A program made the position numbers and the translations under genes. The notes below the pieces were generated by a model. It saw only the letters and a list, made by a program, of their open reading frames with translations. It was not told where the DNA came from and made no database searches. This document shows, one piece after another, positions 1 through 6,257 of a DNA stretch of 7,098 bases. Each line of letters starts with the position of its first letter. Position 1 is the first letter of the stretch. The stretch comes from Pseudomonadota bacterium (lineage in GTDB: Bacteria; Desulfobacterota; Syntrophobacteria; Syntrophobacterales; Syntrophobacteraceae). The DNA is taken from the NCBI GenBank assembly GCA_023442755.1, contig JAEZXS010000179.1, positions 1-7,098 on the forward strand, given 5' to 3'.

Positions 1-739
1 CCTCCATACGGGTCAAATCCCTGGCAATGAGAAAAAGGCTCGGAGCGTTGAAGCTCGAGACAACCGTCTGACCGATGTTTACTCTCCGGTCGATTATCAC
101 GCCGCGCACCGGCGACCTGATGGTGCAGTAGTCGAGATTGCGCTGGGCCCGGTTAAATGTTGCCTGCGCCTGGGATACGGATTCCCTGGCCTGGAGGATG
201 GCTGCTTCGCCCACGGCGACGTTGGCTTTAGCTGAATCGAAGGCGGAAAGGGCTGCGTCGTAGTCTGCCTGGGAGAGTGCGTCGGAGGGGCCGAGCTTCT
301 TCGCCCTGGCCCAGTCGCGTTCAGCCTGCACGAGCTTGGCCTTAAGTTGCCCGAGATCGGCTTCGGCACGCTGGACTCCCGCTTTGGCAAGCTGAAACTG
401 CGCTTTTGCCGAGGCCATGTCCGCGGAGTAGAGGGAATCGTCGATTTTGGCAAGTACCATATCCTTTTCGACGGTCGAGCCGTAATCGACCGTTTTGCCG
501 GCGGCATCCTTTCCGAATGCGAGGATAATTCCTCCCACCTGGGCCCCGACGTCCACCACTTCCTCGGGTTCGACGGTACCTGTGGCGCTGATCGTTGCCT
601 GGACATCCCCGCGCTGGACCGCAACGGTCCGGAACGAGACGGGCTGCGACTGGCCGGATCTCAAGAACATCGAAACGGCAAGAACGAGGATACATGCGAT
701 CACTATCAGGATGAGCGGGCGCTTGAGCTTTGGCTTCAT
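1..739 (-). CDS. MacA-like periplasmic membrane fusion (adaptor) protein, 3' end cut off
   Basis: This is the N-terminal 246 residues of an HlyD/MacA-type adaptor, the periplasmic bridge between an inner-membrane exporter (ABC MacB-type or RND) and an outer-membrane channel. Residues about 8-26 form one hydrophobic signal-anchor after a basic MKPKLKR start. Residues about 44-100 are the first half of a lipoyl/barrel region (GDVQATISATGTVEP, then VGAQVGGII). Residues about 105-202 are Ala/Gln/Lys/Glu-rich and match the long alpha-helical hairpin. The chain then returns to the lipoyl half with IRSPVRGVIIDRR, and NIGQTVVSSFNAPSLFLIA resembles the MacA subgroup more than AcrA. The ATG at 739 is preceded by AAAGGGG (743-749), a good but closely spaced ribosome site. 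The remaining domains and the partner permease would lie beyond the left edge. A hairpin terminator separates it from the upstream kinase gene, so it probably begins its own unit. The family call is strong; substrate and exact exporter class are unknown. Confidence 0.93.
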   Translation of the reverse strand, partial: MKPKLKRPLILIVIACILVLAVSMFLRSGQSQPVSFRTVAVQRGDVQATISATGTVEPEEVVDVGAQVGGIILAFGKDAAGKTVDYGSTVEKDMVLAKIDDSLYSADMASAKAQFQLAKAGVQRAEADLGQLKAKLVQAERDWARAKKLGPSDALSQADYDAALSAFDSAKANVAVGEAAILQARESVSQAQATFNRAQRNLDYCTIRSPVRGVIIDRRVNIGQTVVSSFNAPSLFLIARDLTRME

Positions 740-928
740 TTTCCCCTTTCCGTAAAACACTGCGGCCCGGAAACAAAGACCCGATCCGGAAGCAGACCGC
801 CGGAATCCGGCTGATCGGATTTTTACGCAGTTAGGCATCAACGGTCGAAGGCCGTAAATATAGCATCTGCAATGGAGCCCCGGGAGTTAAGAAATGTTAA
901 GAATGGTGCGCGGAAGAGTTCTGAGGAC
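740..928. other. Intergenic region between the ROK kinase and the adaptor gene
   Basis: Besides the hairpin at 781-818 and the adaptor ribosome site at 743-749, this region has an AT-rich island (GTAAATATAGC, 854-864). Read on the minus strand this gives TATATT, a -10-like hexamer, but without a matching -35. A tandem 10-bp repeat GTTAAGAA (886-893 and 896-903) lies next to the kinase stop. No gene is evident, and I cannot place the adaptor promoter. Confidence 0.4.
771..824 (-). terminator. Hairpin terminator after the ROK kinase gene, possibly bidirectional
   Basis: CCGATC (781-786) pairs with GATCGG (813-818), and the loop side holds a second near-perfect palindrome, GCCGGAATCCGGC (799-811). 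On the minus strand the stem is followed by GTCTTTGTTT (780-771), and on the plus strand by ATTTTT (819-824), so it could stop transcription in either direction. It sits between the ROK stop codon and the adaptor start, where termination of the kinase unit makes sense. No plus-strand gene ends here, so a role in that direction would only be against antisense transcription. Confidence 0.6.
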
Positions 929-1921
929 TCACCGGTTCGCCGGATTCCGCAGGGATTCGCATGCCAGGCCGGCCGCCCCTGCGAGGGCTGCCCTGTCGCC
1001 GAGGCTGCCCGGCATAACCACCGCCGATTCTGCATCCAGCATGGAAAGGCTTTCGGACAGGCTCTTTCGGAGCGGACCGATGAATCTGTCCCAGGAGGCG
1101 CTGACGCCCCCTCCGATCACCGCATGCCTGATGCCGAGCAGGGTAAAGGCGTTTGCCAGCGCCACCCCCAGCGCCCAGCCCGTTCTGTCGAACAGGGAAG
1201 CCGCCGCCGCGTCGCCGAGTTTTGCGCATTCATCGATTGTCCGCGCATCGAGGCGGCGCTCCTTCCAGAGAGCATACAGCGGTCCGCATCCGGGTCCGTC
1301 CCGTTCTGCGATCCGTTCGGCGCCCTGCACCAGCGCGCGGGCAGATGCAAAGCTTTCGAGACATCCCCTTGATCCGCATAAACAGAGCGGCCCGCCGGGT
1401 ACCACGATCGCGTGTCCGATCTCCGCGCTGAAGCCGAGGCGATCTCCTTCCCAAAGTTTCCCGTTTAGAAAAAGGCAGCCCCCCGCGCCCGTTCCCAGGG
1501 TAATCCCGACCCAGTTTTCGATGCCGCGGGCGACGCCCGCCCAACTTTCCCCGAGCCCGAAGACATTTGCGTCGTTTTCCATGAAAACGGGAAGTCCCGT
1601 GCGCGCCCGGAGTCCGGGGCCGAGAAGATAGCCATTCATCTGCGAAAGATTCGGGGAAAAGACCACCCTTCCTTCAACCTTGTCTATCTTTCCCGCAACT
1701 CCCAGCCCGATCGCCGCCGCGGGCCGGCCGAGTCCGCCGGCGATGCGGATCATCTCTTCGCACTGGAGCGCAAGCTTTTCCGCGGCCGCTTCGGCGCCCA
1801 GTTCGATGCGGATTTCGGTTTTCAACAAGTGGAGGATCCTGCCTGAAGAGTCCACGAGCGCCGATCTGAGGTGGGTTCCCCCGATATCGACTCCGATGAA
1901 GGTTTCGCGATCATCTGGCAT
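929..1921 (-). CDS. ROK-family sugar kinase (glucokinase / N-acetylhexosamine kinase type)
   Basis: This is a 330-residue cytosolic kinase of the ROK family, which transfers phosphate from ATP to the 6-hydroxyl of a hexose or N-acetylhexosamine. The phosphate-binding loop DIGGTHLRSALVD is at residues 12-24. MENDAN at 114-119 carries the likely catalytic Asp117. The second glycine loop LGTGAGG is at 142-148. Glu167 and His170 (EIGH) are placed to hold sugar and zinc, and C180-L-C182-G-S-R-G-C187-L-E189 is the intact ROK zinc motif. Length is normal and nothing is missing. I chose the ATG at 1921, only ten codons before the DIGGT loop. Its ATGCCAGATGA contains the stop codon of the upstream gene, an 11-bp overlap that fits translational coupling and explains the lack of a clear ribosome site. 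In-frame ATG at 1939 and TTG at 1960 would overlap further and also lack such a site. The sequence does not settle the substrate; a ROK transcriptional repressor is unlikely because there is no N-terminal helix-turn-helix. Confidence 0.93.
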   Translation of the reverse strand: MPDDRETFIGVDIGGTHLRSALVDSSGRILHLLKTEIRIELGAEAAAEKLALQCEEMIRIAGGLGRPAAAIGLGVAGKIDKVEGRVVFSPNLSQMNGYLLGPGLRARTGLPVFMENDANVFGLGESWAGVARGIENWVGITLGTGAGGCLFLNGKLWEGDRLGFSAEIGHAIVVPGGPLCLCGSRGCLESFASARALVQGAERIAERDGPGCGPLYALWKERRLDARTIDECAKLGDAAAASLFDRTGWALGVALANAFTLLGIRHAVIGGGVSASWDRFIGPLRKSLSESLSMLDAESAVVMPGSLGDRAALAGAAGLACESLRNPANR

Positions 1922-2513
1922 AGAAGGTTTCTGGGACATAGAAGACGTAGTGCTGCGCAAGAATGTCGAACTGCCTGTCCGTATCCCGCTCTATGAGAGT
2001 GATAAGCTCCTTGAGCGACTGGGCGGTCTGGAGATTGTTGATAAATGCCTGATGGTTGAAGTGTTCGGGTTGAAGGGGCAGCAGGAAGTTGTGGACGTTT
2101 CCCTTCCACGTTATTTTCAGCGCATCCCTCTCCTCACCGATGATCTTGAAAAACCTTCTCACCAGGTCCGTTCGCAGGACGGGCGATGCGGCTTTGGTAA
2201 TGCATTCCATGAATCCGCACAGCCGGTAGAGGCGGCGCATGAGGATTTCGTCCCCGCTCAGGGTGAAGAGCCTGGCAGTGGTATAGTGATAGCCTCCGTC
2301 CAGGGTGAAATGGTTCGGGACGAGCGAGATATATGGCCGTTCCTGCACCTGGAGGACCTTTTGGCGGTGGGCTTCGAATTTTTCGGACTCGTGGCGCGTG
2401 CAGAGAATGGCGCTTCCGGCCAGCCATCCGCCTTTTCGAAATTCGAGCGGATGGGAGCGGATGAGGTTGCTTTCCGGCTTGAGTCTGCTGGAAAAGTCTA
2501 TGATGTCGGCCAT
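1911..2513 (-). CDS. Unassigned protein, coupled to the ROK kinase gene
   Basis: I do not recognise this 200-residue protein. It starts MADIIDFSSRLKPES and ends HYVFYVPETFYAR. It has no signal peptide, no clear transmembrane segment and no known catalytic or cofactor motif that I can see, so it is probably cytosolic. It is mixed alpha/beta by eye, with many aromatics and His (for example NHFTLDGGYHYTTARLF) and an amphipathic stretch around LVRRFFKIIGEERDALKI. The acidic-to-basic balance and regular codon use look like a genuine gene. The start at 2513 is favoured by GGGGGAG (2524-2530) ten bases upstream; an in-frame GTG at 2549 would add twelve Arg/Gly-rich residues and has no ribosome site. 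It follows the CBS-ACT gene by 67 bp and overlaps the ROK kinase by 11 bp. Co-expression with the kinase is likely, but a shared function is only a guess. Confidence 0.8.
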   Translation of the reverse strand: MADIIDFSSRLKPESNLIRSHPLEFRKGGWLAGSAILCTRHESEKFEAHRQKVLQVQERPYISLVPNHFTLDGGYHYTTARLFTLSGDEILMRRLYRLCGFMECITKAASPVLRTDLVRRFFKIIGEERDALKITWKGNVHNFLLPLQPEHFNHQAFINNLQTAQSLKELITLIERDTDRQFDILAQHYVFYVPETFYAR

Positions 2514-2523
2514 TACGTGTCGT

Positions 2524-2530
2524 CTCCCCC
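2524..2530 (-). promoter_or_regulatory. Ribosome binding site that sets the start of the unassigned gene
   Basis: The minus strand reads GGGGGAG ten bases before the ATG at 2513. The alternative GTG at 2549 is preceded by CCGGACCCGCCCT, which has no Shine-Dalgarno match. This favours the shorter, 200-residue protein. Confidence 0.55.
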
Positions 2531-2580
2531 GCCCCGGGACTTTGTCCACAGGGCGGGTCCGGCCGGATTGCTCCAGAGGA

Positions 2581-3249
2581 TCAGGGCATAAAGGGCGTCA
2601 GGTCTTCCTGGTACCGGGTGATGACCTTGTAATTGGCCTCCTCGAGTACTCGGACGGCCTTATCGTAGACACCGGTGCTCACGCGGAGGATCACCTGCCA
2701 GATTTTCTTTTTCTCATCTACCGGGATGACCAGGATGCTGCGGATATTGATCTCCGCCTGCTGCATCAGCTTGCCCACATCGGCGATGAGGCCGATTCTG
2801 TCACGGGCGAGAAGCGAGAGCCGCTGGCTGTCGCTTGCCAGGCCCACGGCTATGAGCAGCACTTCCATCAGGTCGGTGGTCGTGATGATGCCGACGAGCT
2901 TGTCTTCCTTGATGACGGGCAGGGCCCCTATCTTGTTGTCGTGCAGGATGAGGGCCGCGCGTTCGATGTTCATGTCCGGAGTGGCGGTGATCACCTCGGT
3001 TTTCATGACGTTGCCCACGGTGAGCTTTTGCAGGACGTAGGTCAGTTCGTGGACGCTCAGCGTCGTTGCCGGAGATGCCCAGGCTTCCTTGATGTCGCGG
3101 TCGGTAACCAGCCCCAGAAGGTGTGCCTTCCCGTCCGTTACGGGAAGATGGGAGATTTTGTTCGCGTTCATCATCTCACGCGCTTTGAAAATGCTCGTTT
3201 CCGGGGTAACGGTAATCAGATTGGCTTTCATATACCAGCCGACATACAT
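2581..3249 (-). CDS. CBS-pair plus ACT domain protein (AcuB-like)
   Basis: This is a 222-residue cytosolic regulatory protein. The first CBS domain spans residues about 7-60 (MKANLITVTPETS, then KISHLPVTDGKAHLLGLVTDRDI). The second spans about 78-135 (VMKTEVITATPDMNI, then IGALPVIKEDKLVGIITTTDLME). A C-terminal ACT domain fills about 143-218 (LLARDRIGLIADVGKLM, then INIRSILVIPV). Paired CBS domains usually bind adenine nucleotides, and ACT domains usually bind amino acids or other small ligands. The order CBS-CBS-ACT is that of proteins annotated as AcuB-like, but no acuA or acuC is present here, so I give no symbol. The ATG at 3249 is certain: AAGGAGG (3256-3262) lies six bases upstream. A candidate promoter and a hairpin lie in the 190-bp gap after mreB, so it probably opens a unit with the unassigned and ROK genes. 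The target is unknown. Confidence 0.93.
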   Translation of the reverse strand: MYVGWYMKANLITVTPETSIFKAREMMNANKISHLPVTDGKAHLLGLVTDRDIKEAWASPATTLSVHELTYVLQKLTVGNVMKTEVITATPDMNIERAALILHDNKIGALPVIKEDKLVGIITTTDLMEVLLIAVGLASDSQRLSLLARDRIGLIADVGKLMQQAEINIRSILVIPVDEKKKIWQVILRVSTGVYDKAVRVLEEANYKVITRYQEDLTPFMP

Positions 3250-3255
3250 ACGCTG

Positions 3256-3262
3256 CCTCCTT
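3256..3262 (-). promoter_or_regulatory. Strong ribosome binding site of the CBS-ACT gene
   Basis: The minus strand reads AAGGAGG, a near-ideal Shine-Dalgarno sequence, six bases before the ATG at 3249. It is the best ribosome site in the window and fixes the start of the CBS-ACT protein. Confidence 0.8.
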
Positions 3263-3344
3263 GCACCGGGGTTTTCTGTTCCGTACCGGTTTTCACGACC
3301 TCGCCTGCAGCTGCGCCGCAGGTGTATTCACATTTTATGACTGT

Positions 3345-3373
3345 AGGATAGGGAATATTCCGGGAGAGTTCAA
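3345..3373 (-). promoter_or_regulatory. Candidate sigma-70 promoter for the CBS-ACT gene, with a palindrome in the spacer
   Basis: On the minus strand TTGAAC (3373-3368) and TATCCT (3350-3345) are separated by exactly 17 bases, each matching four of six consensus positions. The spacer contains the perfect 10-bp palindrome GGAATATTCC (3352-3361), a possible operator half-site pair. The predicted RNA would start near 3338, giving a leader of about 90 bases that includes a short GC stem (CCTGC at 3304-3308 with GCAGG at 3318-3322). The site lies directly after the mreB terminator candidate, which supports a new unit starting here. Confidence 0.4.
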
Positions 3374-3376
3374 TTT

Positions 3377-3420
3377 GAAAATGAGCCCGCACGGGCTGAA
3401 GGTATGGACGATCCGTCCAT
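3377..3420 (-). terminator. Probable terminator after mreB, two adjacent hairpins
   Basis: Reading the minus strand from the mreB stop, the first hairpin is ATGGACG/CGTCCAT with a three-base loop (3420-3404). The second is AGCCC/GGGCT around a four-base GTGC loop (3397-3384), followed by CATTTTC (3383-3377). The T-run is short, so termination may be partial. Its position 20-60 bases after the mreB stop codon and just before a promoter-like sequence supports the call. Confidence 0.5.
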
Positions 3421-3439
3421 GCCTCAGCGTTCGCGCCTG

Positions 3440-4462
3440 CTAATTGATGAAAACCTGCCTGTAAAAGTCGACGTGCTCGATCACGGAGCCGGCTCCGCGG
3501 GCTACCGCGGTAAGCGGATCGTCGGCTATATTCACTTTGAGGCTGGTGCTCCGGGAAAGAAGCTTGTCGAGGCCCTTGAGCAGGGCGCCTCCTCCTGCCA
3601 GCCAAAACCCTTTGTCGTGTATATCCGCGGCCAGATCGGGGGGAGTCTTTTCGAGTGCGCGCTTTACCGCCTCGACTATGGCGCCGACGGGTTCCTTTAT
3701 CGCCTCCCGGATTTCTTCGTCCGTGACGGAAAAAGTCCTGGGAATGCCGGAGAGGATCTCCTTGCCGGTGATGTCGATTGTCTGCGCTTCTTCCATTGGA
3801 ACGGCCGTGCCGATCTTCATCTTGATGGATTCGGCCAGCACTTCGCTGATGATCATCTGGCGCTCGCGCTGCATGTAGCGCAGTATCGCCTCATTTGCCT
3901 CATCCCCGGCCACCCGGACGGACTCGCTGTAGGCGACCGCAAACATGGAGATCACGGCCACTTCTGTCGTTCCACCGCCGATGTCCACAACCATGTTTCC
4001 GAACGGCTGGTCTATCGGCAGACCGGCGCCGATCGCTGCGGCCATGGGTTCTTCGACCAGGTGGACGTCCCGCGCCCCCGCCTGTTCTGCTGCTTCGATG
4101 ACCGCCCGCTTTTCGACCGAAGTGATTCCGGTCGGCACGGCCACCACCAGCCTGGGGCGGAAGAGCTGACGCCTTTTGAAAACCTTTGCCAGAAAGTACT
4201 TGATCATCACGGCCGTGACTTCGAAGTCGGCTATAACGCCGTCTTTGAGCGGCCGGATCGTTACGACGCGGCTGCCGTGCCTTCCGATGATATTGCGTGC
4301 TTCCTGTCCCACGGCGATAACCTGGTGCGTATCCTGGTTTATGGCCACGACGGAAGGTTCGTTCAACACGACGCCCCTTCCGCGATGATAGATGAGGGTG
4401 TTGGCCGTTCCAAGATCCATTGCCAGGTCTTTAGAAAAGTAGGAGGAAAGCCATCCAAACAT
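3440..4462 (-). CDS. mreB: MreB-type bacterial actin, rod-shape determining protein
   Basis: This is a 340-residue actin-fold ATPase that forms membrane-bound filaments and guides the side-wall peptidoglycan machinery. The N-terminus MFGWLSSYF is a plausible membrane-binding amphipathic segment. Phosphate loop 1 is DLGTANTLIY at 16-25, phosphate loop 2 is DIGGGTTEVAV starting at Asp160, and the adenosine-side loop is LAGGGALLKGL starting at Leu288. VVAVPTGITSVEKRAV and HLVEEPMAAAIGAGLP are typical of MreB. Length is normal for the family. The ATG at 4462 has GAAGGG about eight bases upstream. One odd point: the usual GExTAE nucleotide-pocket motif reads SEVLAE (within 200-218), so this may be a paralogue rather than the main MreB. 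It is not followed by mreC or mreD. It lies 76 bp after the GAF gene and may be read with it or from its own weak promoter. The alternative family members FtsA and ParM are ruled out by length and motifs. Confidence 0.95.
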   Translation of the reverse strand: MFGWLSSYFSKDLAMDLGTANTLIYHRGRGVVLNEPSVVAINQDTHQVIAVGQEARNIIGRHGSRVVTIRPLKDGVIADFEVTAVMIKYFLAKVFKRRQLFRPRLVVAVPTGITSVEKRAVIEAAEQAGARDVHLVEEPMAAAIGAGLPIDQPFGNMVVDIGGGTTEVAVISMFAVAYSESVRVAGDEANEAILRYMQRERQMIISEVLAESIKMKIGTAVPMEEAQTIDITGKEILSGIPRTFSVTDEEIREAIKEPVGAIVEAVKRALEKTPPDLAADIHDKGFWLAGGGALLKGLDKLLSRSTSLKVNIADDPLTAVARGAGSVIEHVDFYRQVFIN

Positions 4463-4507
4463 ATGTCGACCCTTCGTGTCCGAGTTTTGTGGTTAATGGC
4501 GGTCAAG

Positions 4508-4534
4508 TCTATAGACAATAAACACGGTGGTCAA
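4508..4534 (-). promoter_or_regulatory. Weak candidate promoter for mreB overlapping a palindrome
   Basis: The minus strand reads TTGACC (4534-4529), a 15-base spacer, then TATAGA (4513-4508). Both hexamers are good, but the spacer is two bases shorter than ideal. The -10 hexamer sits inside the perfect palindrome GTCTATAGAC (4507-4516), and a second TTGACC copy follows at 4506-4501. The site lies in the only gap between the GAF gene and mreB. Confidence 0.35.
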
Positions 4535-4538
4535 CACT

Positions 4539-5984
4539 TTACGATCCCGTTTTCTCCGGTTTTGCGCGAAAGGCGGTAAAGAGCCGCTGATTGGCCAGGG
4601 GCCAGAGTTCTTCGATTTTTGCACCGTCCTGGGGATACCCTGCGGCGGCGGTATAGGAGTGGAGTTTTACACCCTTTATGCCCTTGAGGGCGATTTTGCC
4701 GAATTCGGCAAGTTCGGCAAGCATATTGCCCGCTTCCTTGAGCGCCACCTCGGGGAAAAGCACGCCGAAGCGGTTTTCCGCCAGTTGTCCGACAAGAACT
4801 CCCGGAGGCAGCGCTTCGCACAGGTTGGTTGCGATATCCCGCTGAAGCTGGCGTATTCTTTTGGGCATGGCCTTGGTCGACAGGATCTGCCAGGGCTCGA
4901 ACTGAATGAGCCCGAGGGTGAAAGGGGCGCTCGATTCCATGGATGCCTTGAGAAGTCCTTCCACCCGCGCCTCGAAAGCATGGGCGTTGAAAAGACCCGT
5001 GCAGATGTCGCAGGAATTGAGAGCCTCGTTTTCTTCCTTATAGTAAATCTGCTCGAGGAGCAGTTGCAGGAAGTGGAAGGCGTGCGTGACGGCCCGTTCG
5101 GAATCGGTGTTCCAGTCGATCATCTGCCGTGAGAGGAAAACGAGCGCCAGGTCGTAGCCGAGCGAGGTCTGGGCCGGTATCCCCCACAGGGTGCCGTTGT
5201 GCGGAAGGTTTTCCCCGGACATGAAGAGAAAATGGTCCGGGGTGTCCGGGTTGAGGCGGATTATGAGCAGGTTCTTCCTGTTCTGGAAGATCCATGCGAC
5301 CAGCCCGTCCTTTACGGGGAAATTCTGGTTGATGAGGCCTCTTGGGGTATTCGCCGTGCATCCGAGCAGCCGAAACTGCTTTCGGCCCGGTTCCTTGAAG
5401 GCGATGAAGCCGTACTCGGTCTTGAGCAGTTCCGCCCATTCCGTGACGAACAGTTCGCAGTAGTTCTCGAGGGGGTAGCCCTTGAAAGCGACTTCGTCAA
5501 GCCGGTTCCAGACCTCGAAAATGCGGGAATAGTTGATATGCTGGACGGCACCTTCCTGGTCTTCGATTATCCGTCCCAGGAGGTCCGCGACTTCCTTTAT
5601 CCACTTTTGCTGCTTATCGTTGAATCCCCACCCGTACTTGGTGTCGACATAGAGAACACCCGCTCCGCTGCCCACGGGAACCGCAAAAAGACCCTTGATG
5701 TGCGATTCTCCTTCGCGATAAAAAGGAAGGGTGAGGGCGATCGACGACGTGGCTTCGTGCAGCTTGTCGAGGTGAATGGTCTGGCCGACCTTTTGCACCT
5801 GTGAGATGATGCCGCTTTGTTCGAGCGGGAGGGATACGGCAGGCGGAATGAACTTGCTCAGGGTCTGGATCGCCGCCAGGTCGAGCTGCCGGTTCTTCGG
5901 GTCGAAGATGAAGAAGGCGGTGGTGTAGGCTTCCAGTATGTTGCTCAACAGGCTTACAAGAGGTTGATACGGGTTGGATTGCAT
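4539..5984 (-). CDS. GAF-GAF protein with a degenerate GGDEF domain
   Basis: This is a 481-residue soluble protein with no membrane segment. Residues about 10-145 form a first GAF-like sensor (GIISQVQKVGQTIHLD, then GLFAVPVGSGAGVLYVD). Residues about 155-315 form a second (GLVAWIFQNRKNLLII, then YDLALVFLSRQ). The C-terminal part is a GGDEF fold: DICTGLFNAHAFEARV at 326-341 matches the usual DxLTGLxNRRxF start. The signature loop, however, reads AENRF at 402-406 where active enzymes have GGDEF, inside QLAENRFGVLFPEV. The metal- and substrate-binding residues are therefore gone, and diguanylate cyclase activity is unlikely; a role in binding ligands or partners is inferred. I chose the ATG at 5984, nine codons before the first GAF helix, although its ribosome site (GCGAG) is weak. 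A TTG at 6068 would add 28 residues with no ribosome site. It lies 76 bp before mreB on the same strand and divergent from mutL. Confidence 0.85.
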   Translation of the reverse strand: MQSNPYQPLVSLLSNILEAYTTAFFIFDPKNRQLDLAAIQTLSKFIPPAVSLPLEQSGIISQVQKVGQTIHLDKLHEATSSIALTLPFYREGESHIKGLFAVPVGSGAGVLYVDTKYGWGFNDKQQKWIKEVADLLGRIIEDQEGAVQHINYSRIFEVWNRLDEVAFKGYPLENYCELFVTEWAELLKTEYGFIAFKEPGRKQFRLLGCTANTPRGLINQNFPVKDGLVAWIFQNRKNLLIIRLNPDTPDHFLFMSGENLPHNGTLWGIPAQTSLGYDLALVFLSRQMIDWNTDSERAVTHAFHFLQLLLEQIYYKEENEALNSCDICTGLFNAHAFEARVEGLLKASMESSAPFTLGLIQFEPWQILSTKAMPKRIRQLQRDIATNLCEALPPGVLVGQLAENRFGVLFPEVALKEAGNMLAELAEFGKIALKGIKGVKLHSYTAAAGYPQDGAKIEELWPLANQRLFTAFRAKPEKTGS

Positions 5985-6257
5985 AGGCTGCTCGCTTGCA
6001 CTGTTATACGGGGAGAGTAAAAAAATCCCATATCCGGTACGCACACCGGAATTTGTTCTATGATACAATCGGGGACGGGGAAAGTCCGCGTTTCCGTTCC
6101 AATCCTTGCTTGCAAAAAGTTCGATTCGTGCAGCTCTGAAAGGCCTGAACGTATTCTTTCGGAACGAAATGCGAACAGGAATGGAGTACTTTCCTGCATA
6201 CTGGAATGGACCTTATCTGTCAATAGATTAGACGGCGGCTGCAGGCCGGAGTGCTGA
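5985..6257. other. Divergent intergenic region between the GAF gene and mutL
   Basis: This 273-bp stretch must hold the start signals for both divergent genes. For the GAF gene the minus strand offers TATAAC (6008-6003), only about 18 bases from the ATG and probably too close, and TATCAT (6066-6061). Neither has a good -35 hexamer. On the plus strand I see no convincing sigma-70 or sigma-54 promoter for mutL. A small inverted repeat TTTCG-GAA-CGAAA lies at 6157-6169. A 65-codon plus-strand reading frame (6060-6257) ends exactly before the mutL ATG, but it shows no family likeness. Confidence 0.5.
6248..6251 (+). promoter_or_regulatory. Ribosome binding site of mutL
   Basis: GGAG lies six bases before the ATG at 6258, inside CCGGAGTGCTGAATG. 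It supports that start, which places the conserved ILPEILSNQIAAGEV at the N-terminus as in other MutL proteins. Confidence 0.6.

Noticed and set aside
894..1631. A 245-codon plus-strand frame over the ROK gene
   Set aside because: The product is Pro/Arg/Ser-rich low-complexity sequence, typical of an antisense frame in GC-rich DNA.
1680..2591. A 303-codon plus-strand open frame over the ROK/unassigned overlap
   Set aside because: It is antisense to the ROK N-terminus with its DIGGT loop, and is a shadow frame.
2305..3351. A 348-codon plus-strand open frame across the CBS-ACT and unassigned genes
   Set aside because: It runs opposite to the CBS-ACT gene with clear domains and a strong ribosome site, and its own product has no recognisable motif.
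3404..4579. A 391-codon plus-strand open frame across mreB
   Set aside because: It is antisense to an unmistakable mreB, has no family likeness and is rich in His/Arg/Gly/Asp as expected for a GC-rich shadow frame.
6060..6257. A 65-codon plus-strand frame ending directly before mutL
   Set aside because: There is no good ribosome site and no family likeness. The contact with the mutL start (TGAATG) is suggestive but not enough to call a gene.
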